Shown piece after piece: positions 1 through 7,085 of a DNA stretch of 15,209 nucleotides. The notes beneath the pieces are model-generated. The model had not been told where the DNA came from and did no database searches. It saw nothing but the letters and a program-made list of their open reading frames with translations. The number at the start of each line of letters is the position of its first letter. The stretch's first letter is position 1. Made by a program: the position numbers and the translations under genes. The DNA is from JAVBOO01 sp031550435 (lineage in GTDB: Bacteria > Bacillota > Clostridia > Lachnospirales > WRAX01), in the NCBI GenBank assembly GCA_031550435.1, contig JAVBOO010000004.1:1-15209 (forward strand). Reading direction: 5' to 3'.

Positions 1-63
1 TTTGACGCACATCCCGATGATTTCTGCTTTGTTACGTTCGCTCCGATTTAACATTTCTCTCAT
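1..63 (-). CDS. Possible 5' end of a divergent gene (partial, unidentified)
   Basis: On the minus strand an ATG at 63-61 (or a second in-frame ATG at 54-52) opens a frame that stays open to the window edge. It reads MREMLNRSERNKAEIIGMCV and onward. The composition (Lys/Arg/Glu-rich, two nearby Met) looks like a real N-terminus. An AGAGG lies at 69-65, too close to the first ATG but 10 nt from the second, so 54 is the better start. Only about 21 codons are visible and I do not recognise the family. The gene would be transcribed away from hemZ. It could equally be a chance open frame. Confidence 0.25.
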   Translation of the reverse strand, partial: MREMLNRSERNKAEIIGMCVK

Positions 64-83
64 GCCTCTATTCTTCCCAGAGG
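61..83 (-). promoter_or_regulatory. Small hairpin overlapping the start of the divergent frame
   Basis: CCTCT at 65-69 and AGAGG at 79-83 are complementary across a 9-nt loop. The flanking CAT (61-63) and ATG (84-86) extend the stem to 8 of 9 pairs. In a minus-strand transcript this would bury both the AGAGG and the first ATG of the possible divergent gene. Seen in sequence; a regulatory role is inference. Confidence 0.3.
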
Positions 84-155
84 TATGAAATTTTCTTGCG
101 TTTGTTAGCTATACTGAAATTATCATAAGTTAGCAGCACGGGCGTTGCCTGACGC

Positions 156-184
156 TTGACTTTTGGCGGTTTGAGACGTAAAAT
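156..184 (+). promoter_or_regulatory. Sigma-A-type promoter for the hemZ-hisS-aspS operon
   Basis: TTGACT (156-161) is separated by exactly 17 nt from TAAAAT (179-184), each matching the sigma-70/sigma-A consensus in 5 of 6 positions. Transcription would start near 190-192, leaving a leader of about 74 nt before the ATG at 265. This argues against the in-frame GTG at 196, which would sit almost at the transcript's 5' end without a ribosome binding site. Confidence 0.6.
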
Positions 185-253
185 AATGTTTTATAGTGAA
201 TGAAGTGGAAAACGGACTAAACGAGCTTGCTTGTTTAGCCGTTTCAACATTCC

Positions 254-259
254 GAAAGG
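254..259 (+). promoter_or_regulatory. Ribosome binding site that fixes the hemZ start
   Basis: GAAAGG at 254-259 lies 5 nt before the ATG at 265. No comparable site precedes the in-frame GTG at 196. Together with the promoter at 156-184 and the family's N-terminal pattern, this selects 265. Confidence 0.55.
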
Positions 260-264
260 CAGCC

Positions 265-1695
265 ATGGACTACATTCTTACAGGCCACGAGTATCACCAC
301 GATGTTTATACCGTTATACAGTTGTTTTTCCCGAATCTGCATTACAGTTTGGTCAACGAGCTTTCGGACGGTCTTACGGTTCAAAGTATTATAGAGGGCG
401 GAGTTTGCCGGGCGGTTGTAAACAGGGACAAAATCCCCGTTGCAGAGCATAGCCTGCCTCTGGCGGATTCGCCCGGAGACCAAATTAATAACGTGATAAA
501 GACCACAGTTTTTGAGTGCATGAAGCGGTTGACCGGTATCACGCCGCCTTGGGGTATACTCACAGGCATACGACCGACTAAAAAAGTACATTTGTATAAA
601 AGCGGCGGAACTTCCGAAGAGAAGATATCCGAAATATTCGAGAACGACTATTTCGTTACTCCAAAAAAATCAAGACTGTGCATCGAAACCGCCCGCGCCG
701 AAGAACGCGTGCTCTCTTCCTGTACAGCCAAAGATGTGTCTCTGTATGTCGGAATACCGTTTTGTCCGACAAGGTGCCTGTACTGCTCGTTTACATCGTA
801 TCCTGCCGCAAAATATGCCCATATTATGCCCGAGTATGTCGAGTGCCTGAAAAAAGAGCTGAGTTATATTTCGGCTAAAATAAAGTCGAGAGGCGAGCGC
901 TTAAAAAGCGTTTATATTGGCGGAGGAACTCCTACGTCGCTGGATGAAAACTTGACGGAACGCTTGCTGTCCGGCATAGCCGAGAATTTTGATTTAGAGG
1001 CGGAAACGGAGTTTTCATACGAGGCAGGCAGGCCGGACACCATAACGCCCGGAAAACTTAAGTTGATGAAGAAATACGGAGTAAACAGAATATCGGTTAA
1101 CCCGCAGTCGATGAACCCGCTTACTCTTGAAAAAATCGGACGTTTACACAGTGTCGAAAGTTTTTTGAGGGCGTATGGAGAAGCGCTTGATATAGGCTTT
1201 AAAGACATAAACATAGATATAATCCTCGGACTGCCCGGGGAAACGGTTTTCGACGTTAACAACACACTCGAAAAAATACTGAGCCTAAAGCCTAACACGC
1301 TTACGGCGCATGCACTGAGCGTTAAACGCGCCGCAAGGCTGAAGGAAGAACTGTCCGAACATGAGCTGTCCGATTTCAAAACCTTGGACGATATGGTGGA
1401 TTTGTGCTATTCTCTTTGCAAGAGCGAGAGCCTGGAGCCGTATTACATGTATAGGCAGAAGAACACATTGGGAAACTTTGAGAACGTCGGATATGCGAAG
1501 TACGGCCGCGAGTGCGTGTATAATATAGTAATAACCGAAGAGAAGCAAACTGTTTATGCCGCCGGGGCGGGGTCCGTCACAAAGGTTTATTATCCAGAGG
1601 AAAACCGGCTTGAGCGAGCGTTTAACGTCAAGAACGTTGACGAATATATACAAAGAACGGACGAGATGCTCCGAAGAAAGGACGTGCTGCTATGA
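265..1695 (+). CDS. hemZ: HemZ-family coproporphyrinogen III dehydrogenase (radical SAM)
   Basis: A radical SAM enzyme of the HemN/HemZ family. The characterised reaction is oxygen-independent oxidative decarboxylation of coproporphyrinogen III to protoporphyrinogen IX in the cytoplasm, using a [4Fe-4S] cluster and S-adenosylmethionine. From the ATG at 265 the protein has 476 residues. The cluster motif CxxxCxxC is C167-C171-C174, within GIPFCPTRCLYCSF. GWGILTGIRPTK-type sequence precedes it (about 96-107), GGGTPTS (219-225) binds SAM, and GRPDTIT, NRISVNPQS, LGLPGE and YRQKNTLGNFENVGY follow. All match the B. subtilis HemZ pattern as I remember it. An in-frame GTG at 196 would add 23 residues but lacks a ribosome binding site. 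The protein starts MDYILTGHEY, the short strand plus GH motif I associate with clostridial HemZ. First gene of the operon; its stop overlaps the hisS start (ATGA). Many anaerobes that carry HemZ lack a full heme pathway, so the true substrate here is uncertain; a HemW-like role is the alternative. Confidence 0.88.
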   Translation: MDYILTGHEYHHDVYTVIQLFFPNLHYSLVNELSDGLTVQSIIEGGVCRAVVNRDKIPVAEHSLPLADSPGDQINNVIKTTVFECMKRLTGITPPWGILTGIRPTKKVHLYKSGGTSEEKISEIFENDYFVTPKKSRLCIETARAEERVLSSCTAKDVSLYVGIPFCPTRCLYCSFTSYPAAKYAHIMPEYVECLKKELSYISAKIKSRGERLKSVYIGGGTPTSLDENLTERLLSGIAENFDLEAETEFSYEAGRPDTITPGKLKLMKKYGVNRISVNPQSMNPLTLEKIGRLHSVESFLRAYGEALDIGFKDINIDIILGLPGETVFDVNNTLEKILSLKPNTLTAHALSVKRAARLKEELSEHELSDFKTLDDMVDLCYSLCKSESLEPYYMYRQKNTLGNFENVGYAKYGRECVYNIVITEEKQTVYAAGAGSVTKVYYPEENRLERAFNVKNVDEYIQRTDEMLRRKDVLL

Positions 1696-2990
1696 GCAAC
1701 AAATACCAATGCTACAAAGGAACTGAAGACAGGTTTGGTGCCAAACTGCATAACTGGCAGTGGGTCGAGGAGCAAATCCGGCAGACATGCAGGGATTTCG
1801 GTTTCAGTGAGATTAAGACACCGACGTTTGAATACACGGAGGTTTTCAAGCGAGGAGTCGGCGATACAACCGATATCGTACAAAAAGAGATGTTTTCTTT
1901 TGAGGACAGAGGCGGAAGAAGCCTAACCCTGAAGCCGGAGCTGACTGCGGGAGTTGCCCGCGCTTATGTTCAGCACGGTATGCGCCAGATGCCCATGCCG
2001 GTCAAGCTGTTTTATATCGAGCCGTGTTTCCGTGCGGAAAGACCGCAGAGCGGAAGAGACATAGAGTTTTTCCAGTTTGGGGTCGAGCATATCGGTTCGG
2101 CAAGCCCCTTTGCCGATGCCGAGGTTATTTCAGTTGCCTGGGAGCTTCTGCAAAGGCTAGGGGTAAAAGACGTTAAACTGCACATAAACAGTATAGGCTG
2201 CCCGGATTGCAGGGAGCGCTATAACGAAGCGCTAAAGCTTTTTATAAGCAGCAACTTCGAGAAGTTGTGCCCGACCTGCAAAGAACGCTTCGGAAGAAAT
2301 GCTCTTCGCGTACTTGATTGCAAAAACCCCTCTTGCGCCGAAATAATATCAGGAGCCCCTCTTATCTCGAAAAGTCTCGACGAGGAATGCACAGGGCACT
2401 TTAACAGTGTGAAATCAGCGCTAAATGCGCTCGGTATACCTTTTACACATGATGAGCGCCTCGTCAGGGGGCTGGACTATTACACGAAGACAGTTTTTGA
2501 GTTTATACCCGAAGGCGCATCGTCACAGGGCACGATTGCGGGCGGCGGGCGCTACGATAATCTTATAGAGAGCTTCGGCGGAGAGCCAACCTGCGCTATA
2601 GGCTTCGGTATGGGTATTGGCAGGCTTGTCGCTATACTCGAAAAGCAAAATCTCATACCCGGCTACAACCCCGGTACAGACATATTTGTGGGCTCATATT
2701 GCCCCGAGCAGGCGGCCGCGGCGGCCGCACTGACATACGAGCTGCGCAAGCTCGGAGTCTCCGCGGAATGCGATGCGATGGGCAGAAGCCTGAAAGCGCA
2801 AATGAAGTACGCCGATAAGCTGAATGTGCGCTATTCAGTTATTATCGGGGAAGATGAAATAAGATCCGGCAAGGTTAAAATTAAAAATATGTCCACTGGT
2901 GAACAGACGGAAGCCGCGCTCAATGCCCAAGACATAAAAAAGCTGATGCCCGATATTGATACCGGGCGGTGCGAGACCGCCGGAAAGTAG
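1692..2990 (+). CDS. hisS: Histidyl-tRNA synthetase
   Basis: A class II aminoacyl-tRNA synthetase that attaches histidine to tRNAHis in the cytoplasm. The length of 432 residues is normal for the bacterial enzyme. Motif 1 lies around 38-60, motif 2 is CFRAERPQSGR (112-122) followed by FFQFGVE. The histidine-specific motif LVRGLDYYT (257-265) contains the catalytic Arg259. GGGRYDN (284-290) and motif 3 GFGMGIGRL (304-312) follow, and the anticodon-binding domain occupies about 328-425. Cysteine pairs at 170/173, 193/196, 210 and 215 resemble the cysteine-bearing insertion seen in many Firmicute HisRS; whether it binds metal is not shown here. The start is ATG at 1692, overlapping hemZ by 4 nt (ATGA), with AAAGGA at 1677-1682, so the two are translationally coupled. 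It lies 41 nt before aspS in the same operon. Identification is firm. Confidence 0.97.
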   Translation: MSNKYQCYKGTEDRFGAKLHNWQWVEEQIRQTCRDFGFSEIKTPTFEYTEVFKRGVGDTTDIVQKEMFSFEDRGGRSLTLKPELTAGVARAYVQHGMRQMPMPVKLFYIEPCFRAERPQSGRDIEFFQFGVEHIGSASPFADAEVISVAWELLQRLGVKDVKLHINSIGCPDCRERYNEALKLFISSNFEKLCPTCKERFGRNALRVLDCKNPSCAEIISGAPLISKSLDEECTGHFNSVKSALNALGIPFTHDERLVRGLDYYTKTVFEFIPEGASSQGTIAGGGRYDNLIESFGGEPTCAIGFGMGIGRLVAILEKQNLIPGYNPGTDIFVGSYCPEQAAAAAALTYELRKLGVSAECDAMGRSLKAQMKYADKLNVRYSVIIGEDEIRSGKVKIKNMSTGEQTEAALNAQDIKKLMPDIDTGRCETAGK

Positions 2991-3031
2991 ACTAAGCGAA
3001 GCTGAAATTTAACCTCTAAGGAGCGATATAT

Positions 3032-4828
3032 ATGAGTGAAAGCATGAGAGGCTTAAAAAGAAGCCATATGTGCGCCGAAGTTACGGAAAAACTGCTGGGC
3101 AGTGAAGTAACCGTAATGGGCTGGGTAAACAAGAGAAGAGATATTGGAAAGCTTATTTTCATAGCGTTGAGAGACAGAACCGGTCTTGTCCAGATTTTCG
3201 TTGATACCGAAAAGGTTTCCGAGGAAATATTTAAAAAGGCCGAGGAGATCAGAGGCGAATATGTTCTCGCCGTTAAAGGTACGGTCATGGCGAGGGCAGA
3301 AGACCAGATTAACCCGAACATGGAAACGGGCAAAATTGAAATACTCGCAAGCGAGATCAGAGTGCTTTCCGAGGCGGAGGTTCCTCCGTTTCAGGTTCTC
3401 GATAAAGGCGTTAACACGGAAATGCGTTTAAAATACAGATATCTTGACTTGAGACGCCCGGAGCTTCAAAAAACATTTATACTTCGCCATAAAGCGGCTC
3501 AGACTGTAAGGCGTTTTCTGTCAGACAACGGATTTTTGGAGATAGAAACGCCTGTTATGACAAAATCCACGCCTGAAGGAGCGAGGGACTATCTCGTTCC
3601 ATCGAGAATATACCCGGGGAATTTTTACGCTCTGCCGCAATCGCCGCAGGTTTTCAAGCAGCTTCTCATGGTGTCGGGTTTTGATAGATATTTCCAGATT
3701 GTGCGTTGTTTCAGAGACGAGGATCTCCGAGCCGACAGGCAACCCGAATTTACGCAGATAGACATCGAAATGTCTTTTGTTGACCAAGAGGACGTTATAT
3801 CCGTTAACGAAAGGCTTATACAGGCTTTATTCAAAGAGACCGTGGGTTATGACATAAAGCTTCCGATACCGAGAATTACCTATAAAGAAGCGATGGAACG
3901 TTTCGGAGTCGATAAGCCTGACCTTCGCTACGGCATGGAGATAAACAACATCACGGATATCGTTAACGGAAGCGAGTTTGCCGCGTTCCAAGGCGCGATA
4001 GACTCAGGCGGCTCCGTCAGAGGAATCTGTGCCAAAGGATGTGCGGCATACTCGAGAAAGCAGATTGACGCGCTCGGCGAAACCGCGAAGCTCTTTAAAG
4101 CTAAAGGGCTTATGTGGATAGCGATATCAGAGTCGGGAGAGTATAAGACGACGCTGTCGAAGTTCTTCGGCGACGACAGGCTGCAAGAGATTTGCGACAG
4201 ATTCGGCGCAAAAAGCGGAGACCTTGTTCTTATCACTGCCGATGCCGACAACGAAATCGTACTGACCGCTTTAGGAAACATCAGAACCGAGGTTGCCGCA
4301 AAACAGAACCTTTACAAAGAAGGTTACGAGTTTGTTTGGGTCACCGAATTTCCGCTTCTGGAATGGAGCGAGGAGGACGGACGTTTCTACGCGAAGCACC
4401 ATCCGTTTACATCCCCGATGGACGAAGATATCGAACTGTTTAAGAGCAATCCGAAGGAAATGCGCGCAAAGGCGTATGACCTTGTAATAAACGGTTACGA
4501 GGCCGGAGGCGGAAGTATTCGTATTTACCAAAAAGAAGTACAGGAAATGATGTTTAACACGCTCGGAATAAGCTCCGAGGATGCTTACAGACGTTTCAGC
4601 CATATACTAAACGCATTTAAATACGGAGCTCCTCCGCACGGCGGAATCGCCTTCGGTCTTGACAGGCTGATAATGCTGCTCGCGAACGAGCCGGATATAA
4701 GAGACGTTATTGCATTTCCGAAAGTCAAGGACGCATCATGTCTTCTGACCGACGCACCCTCGACAGTTGACGCTAAGCAGCTCGAAGAGCTTGGACTTGC
4801 GGTAACGAGGCTTGCGGAAAAGAATTAA
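3032..4828 (+). CDS. aspS: Aspartyl-tRNA synthetase (bacterial type)
   Basis: A class IIb synthetase charging tRNAAsp with aspartate in the cytoplasm. 598 residues is the usual bacterial length, including the GAD insertion. The N-terminal OB-fold anticodon domain is at about 1-110 (VMGWVNKRRDIGKLIFI). LKYRYLDLRRPE (133-144) opens the catalytic core. Motif 2 is FRDEDLRADRQPEFTQIDIE (227-246), the insertion spans roughly 285-420, HHPFTSP and GGGSIRI follow, and motif 3 is GIAFGLDRLIMLL (538-550). Start is ATG 3032 with AAGGAG at 3018-3023. In the RRDxG segment the residue is Ile37; discriminating enzymes have a hydrophobic residue here while a His is reported in some non-discriminating ones. 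This hints at, but does not prove, strict tRNAAsp specificity. Last gene of the operon; a strong terminator follows 18 nt downstream. Confidence 0.97.
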   Translation: MSESMRGLKRSHMCAEVTEKLLGSEVTVMGWVNKRRDIGKLIFIALRDRTGLVQIFVDTEKVSEEIFKKAEEIRGEYVLAVKGTVMARAEDQINPNMETGKIEILASEIRVLSEAEVPPFQVLDKGVNTEMRLKYRYLDLRRPELQKTFILRHKAAQTVRRFLSDNGFLEIETPVMTKSTPEGARDYLVPSRIYPGNFYALPQSPQVFKQLLMVSGFDRYFQIVRCFRDEDLRADRQPEFTQIDIEMSFVDQEDVISVNERLIQALFKETVGYDIKLPIPRITYKEAMERFGVDKPDLRYGMEINNITDIVNGSEFAAFQGAIDSGGSVRGICAKGCAAYSRKQIDALGETAKLFKAKGLMWIAISESGEYKTTLSKFFGDDRLQEICDRFGAKSGDLVLITADADNEIVLTALGNIRTEVAAKQNLYKEGYEFVWVTEFPLLEWSEEDGRFYAKHHPFTSPMDEDIELFKSNPKEMRAKAYDLVINGYEAGGGSIRIYQKEVQEMMFNTLGISSEDAYRRFSHILNAFKYGAPPHGGIAFGLDRLIMLLANEPDIRDVIAFPKVKDASCLLTDAPSTVDAKQLEELGLAVTRLAEKN

Positions 4829-4846
4829 CTGAGTAAGATATATTAT

Positions 4847-4887
4847 AACAAAGCCGTTCAGCCGTATTGCCTGAACGGCTTTGTTTT
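4847..4887 (+). terminator. Strong intrinsic terminator after aspS, probably bidirectional
   Basis: A perfect 15-bp inverted repeat, AACAAAGCCGTTCAG (4847-4861) and CTGAACGGCTTTGTT (4871-4885), encloses a 9-nt loop and is followed by TTTT (4884-4887). It sits between two convergent genes, aspS and the ProC-like gene, so it can end both transcripts. The minus-strand T-tract is weaker (ATAATATAT), so termination should be best in the aspS direction. Confidence 0.88.
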
Positions 4888-4906
4888 ACTTAAAACTCGC
4901 TTCGGT

Positions 4907-5731
4907 TTACTTAAATTCGGTGTCTATGCTGCTTTCGATCAAACTTCTTTTTTCAAGTGTTTTTGAAAAGACCGACTCAAAGACCTTCGGCAACATCTCA
5001 TCAAAAACACAGACACCCTCCCGGGTTATACCGCCTTTTGTCGCGACTTTTGTAATTAAATCCGTGTAGCTTATCTCTTTTTCAAGCATGAGTTTTGAAG
5101 CTGCGAAAACCGTAAGATTAATCATTTCCGAAATTTCTGATGCCGAAAACGAAGAGCTATGCTTCAATGCCGCCCTTGACATATTATCGAATATAGCGGC
5201 GACAAAACCCGGCATGCAGCTTGTGAGTTCGGACGCAAGCCCCATATCATCGTCGTTTATTGTCTTTATCGTGCTGAATTTGCCTATGTGGCCGTATATA
5301 AAGCGCCTGTCTTCCTCCGTTACGTTCGGGCCGTGGCTGAAAAGGCTTATACCCTCGCCGATTTCCGACACTGCCGACGGTATAAGCACAGATACCTTGC
5401 AATGCAGTAAGTTTTGGATATTAATGAGCTTAACGGCGGCGGCCAGTGAAATAACGTGAGTATCTTTTGAAATAAAGGGTTTTATCTCATCCAAAACATT
5501 TTTAACGTCGTTGGGTTTTACGCAGACAAAAATACATTTCGCGCCCTCAGCGATGTCTCTTAAGCTTTTACAGACTTTAATGCCTTTATACAGTTCGCAT
5601 ATCTCGGTCAGTCTGCTTTCGTCTTTCCGTGTAACGATGATTTCGGAGGCGTCAATTCCTGCAAATTCAACCAGACCGTTTATCAGCATTTTTGCCATGC
5701 TTCCGAAGCCTATAAATCCAAAACTAGCCAC
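4907..5731 (-). CDS. Divergent pyrroline-5-carboxylate reductase-like protein (ProC/ComER family)
   Basis: Probable NAD(P)-dependent oxidoreductase with ProC architecture, 274 residues. The N-terminal Rossmann fold shows FGFIGFGSMA (4-13), the strand IIVTRKDESRL and CIFVCVKP (66-73); an all-helical C-terminal domain follows. True ProC makes proline from pyrroline-5-carboxylate, but its signature stretches are altered here. The usual MPNTP is IPSA (117-120), SGSGPAY is TSCMPGF (170-176) and SPGGTT is TKGGITREG (231-239). The KGG-G-T/I-EG form reminds me of the ComER subgroup, whose reaction is uncertain. The start chosen is GTG 5731, preceded by GGGGGG at 5738-5743. A TTG at 5749 is in frame but lies upstream of that site. 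It begins 36 nt after deoB and is likely co-transcribed with it. Family call is good; the ProC reaction is doubtful. Confidence 0.75.
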   Translation of the reverse strand: MASFGFIGFGSMAKMLINGLVEFAGIDASEIIVTRKDESRLTEICELYKGIKVCKSLRDIAEGAKCIFVCVKPNDVKNVLDEIKPFISKDTHVISLAAAVKLINIQNLLHCKVSVLIPSAVSEIGEGISLFSHGPNVTEEDRRFIYGHIGKFSTIKTINDDDMGLASELTSCMPGFVAAIFDNMSRAALKHSSSFSASEISEMINLTVFAASKLMLEKEISYTDLITKVATKGGITREGVCVFDEMLPKVFESVFSKTLEKRSLIESSIDTEFK

Positions 5732-5737
5732 TGCTTT

Positions 5738-5743
5738 CCCCCC
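5738..5743 (-). promoter_or_regulatory. Ribosome binding site fixing the GTG start of the ProC-like gene
   Basis: GGGGGG on the minus strand lies 6 nt before the GTG at 5731-5729. It is placed correctly for this GTG and downstream of the alternative TTG at 5749, so it decides between the two. Confidence 0.5.
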
Positions 5744-5767
5744 GAACAAAATATTTCTGCCGCGTGA

Positions 5768-6916
5768 TTACAGCAGAGTTCTTCCTCTTTCCCATTGCTT
5801 AAGACCGAGACTTGATATAACGGTTGCGGCTATATCGCAAAAACTGTCCCTTGTTCCGAAGCTTCCGGGAGTTACGTGCTTGCCGTATATAAGCGCGGGT
5901 ATATACTCTCGGCTGTGGTCGGTAGAAGGTGTTGTCGGGTCGCAGCCGTGGTCGGCCGTGATTATCAGCAAATCGTCGTCGCGAAGCGCCGAAACGATCT
6001 GCGGCAGTTTTGAATCAAAATATGAAAGCGAATCCGCAAATCCCTGCACATCGTTTCTGTGGCCGTAGAGCATGTCCGTATCGACCAGGTTAACGAAGAT
6101 AAGCCCGTTCTCTACTTTGCCGAGCGCCGAAATTATTTCTTCTATGCCGTCTTTGTTATTTGTGGTATGGTTGGAGCCTGTCAGGCCCTTATGAGAGAAT
6201 ATATCCTCGATTTTGCCTATGCCGTAGACCTCCATGTTGTTCGACGATATTCTGTCGAGTATGGTTTCCGCAAAGGGGGGAACCGAATAGTCTTTTCTGC
6301 GCTCTGTTCTGACGAATTTTCCGTCTTTTTTCACAAACGGGCGGGCTATGATTCTGCCGATGTGATAAGGTTTGCAGACTTCGTAGGCGATTTCGCACAG
6401 CTCGTAAAGCCGATCTATAGGAATAATTTCCTCGTCTGCCGCAATTTGCAAAACGGAATCCGCAGAGGTGTAAACAATCGGTTTTTTTGTGCTTCTGTGC
6501 TCGTCTCCGAGACGAACGATGATTTCCGTGCCGGAAGCGGCTATGTTCCCCAGTATTTCGCTGCCGAAGCGTTTCTCGAGTTCTTTGACCAGTTGATCCG
6601 GAAAACCGTTCAGATAGGTTTTGAAAGCGGGTTCAAGCACAATTCCCGCCATTTCCCAATGACCGCTCGTTGTGTCTTTTGCGAGCGTTTTTTCCGCAAG
6701 TCTGCCGTAGGCGGCACTCGGATTCTCTTCGCGCGGCATCAAAGAGCCTTCGATATTACCGAGCCCCATTTTCAGCATGTTCGGTATATTTATTTTATCG
6801 CAGGCGTTATATGTGTTCCCGATTGTATTTGAGCCTTCGTCGCCAAAGTCGGCTGCGTCGGGCAAAGAGCCTATTCCGCAGGCGTCAAGAACTATTAAAC
6901 AAACTCTTTTACTCAT
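5768..6916 (-). CDS. deoB: Phosphopentomutase
   Basis: Interconverts (deoxy)ribose 1-phosphate and (deoxy)ribose 5-phosphate in the cytoplasm. This links nucleoside phosphorolysis to the pentose phosphate pathway and to deoxyribose-phosphate aldolase. 382 residues is close to the usual 390-400. It is an alkaline-phosphatase-superfamily enzyme with two Mn sites: D11 in VLDACGIGSLPD, DTTSGHWEMAG (81-91), VNLVDTDMLYGHRND (275-289), ADHGCD (321-326) and STDHSRE (331-337). Ser84 aligns with the residue phosphorylated during catalysis in the B. cereus enzyme (Thr85 there); Ser-bearing versions exist. ATG 6916 has a clear GGAGG 6 nt upstream. No nucleoside phosphorylase, deoC or deoD is adjacent, so the usual deo cluster is not seen. 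The partner gene downstream is the ProC-like reductase. Confidence 0.96.
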   Translation of the reverse strand: MSKRVCLIVLDACGIGSLPDAADFGDEGSNTIGNTYNACDKINIPNMLKMGLGNIEGSLMPREENPSAAYGRLAEKTLAKDTTSGHWEMAGIVLEPAFKTYLNGFPDQLVKELEKRFGSEILGNIAASGTEIIVRLGDEHRSTKKPIVYTSADSVLQIAADEEIIPIDRLYELCEIAYEVCKPYHIGRIIARPFVKKDGKFVRTERRKDYSVPPFAETILDRISSNNMEVYGIGKIEDIFSHKGLTGSNHTTNNKDGIEEIISALGKVENGLIFVNLVDTDMLYGHRNDVQGFADSLSYFDSKLPQIVSALRDDDLLIITADHGCDPTTPSTDHSREYIPALIYGKHVTPGSFGTRDSFCDIAATVISSLGLKQWERGRTLL

Positions 6917-6931
6917 GTTGCCTCCATGTAG

Positions 6932-6960
6932 TTGATATTAATTGCCGTTACCGGTATTAT
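6932..6960 (+). promoter_or_regulatory. Promoter for the methyltransferase/GNAT pair
   Basis: TTGATA (6932-6937), 17 nt, TATTAT (6955-6960): 5 of 6 matches in each hexamer. Predicted transcription start is near 6967, giving a leader of about 119 nt before the ATG at 7086. That leader has two TATACGG copies (7001-7007 and 7015-7021) and a short CTTGA/TCAAG inverted repeat (7046-7064) just ahead of the ribosome binding site. Confidence 0.5.
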
Positions 6961-6961
6961 A
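6956..6961 (-). promoter_or_regulatory. Likely -10 box of the deoB promoter
   Basis: A perfect TATAAT reads on the minus strand at 6961-6956, about 40 nt before the deoB ATG. The hexamer at the correct -35 distance (6984-6979, TTCCGA) matches the consensus in only 3 of 6 positions. The promoter is therefore weak or needs an activator. It overlaps the -10 of the plus-strand promoter at 6932-6960. Confidence 0.4.
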
Positions 6962-7085
6962 TTACGAAGCAAAAAACCTCGGAATCTCACAATCACGGTT
7001 TATACGGGCAGGCATATACGGCCATGTCTGTTATTATTATAGTTTCTTGAAATTATATGTCAAGGACTACAAAAGGAGGACACAC

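Noticed and set aside
1..51. Plus-strand open frame ending in TAA at 49-51 as the tail of an upstream gene
   Set aside because: Only 16 codons are visible and the opposite strand reads more like a protein N-terminus; cannot be supported.
196..264. Longer hemZ starting at GTG 196
   Set aside because: No ribosome binding site; the predicted transcript starts at about 191; the ATG at 265 has GAAAGG at the right distance and gives the family-like N-terminus.
2711..2728. Tandem GGCGGCCGC in hisS
   Set aside because: It encodes an alanine run in the linker before the anticodon-binding domain; GC-rich alanine codons explain it.
3521..3787. Long minus-strand frames inside aspS, and similar ones opposite hemZ, deoB, rlmL and tgt
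   Set aside because: They lie antisense to firmly identified genes, lack ribosome binding sites and show no recognisable protein motif.
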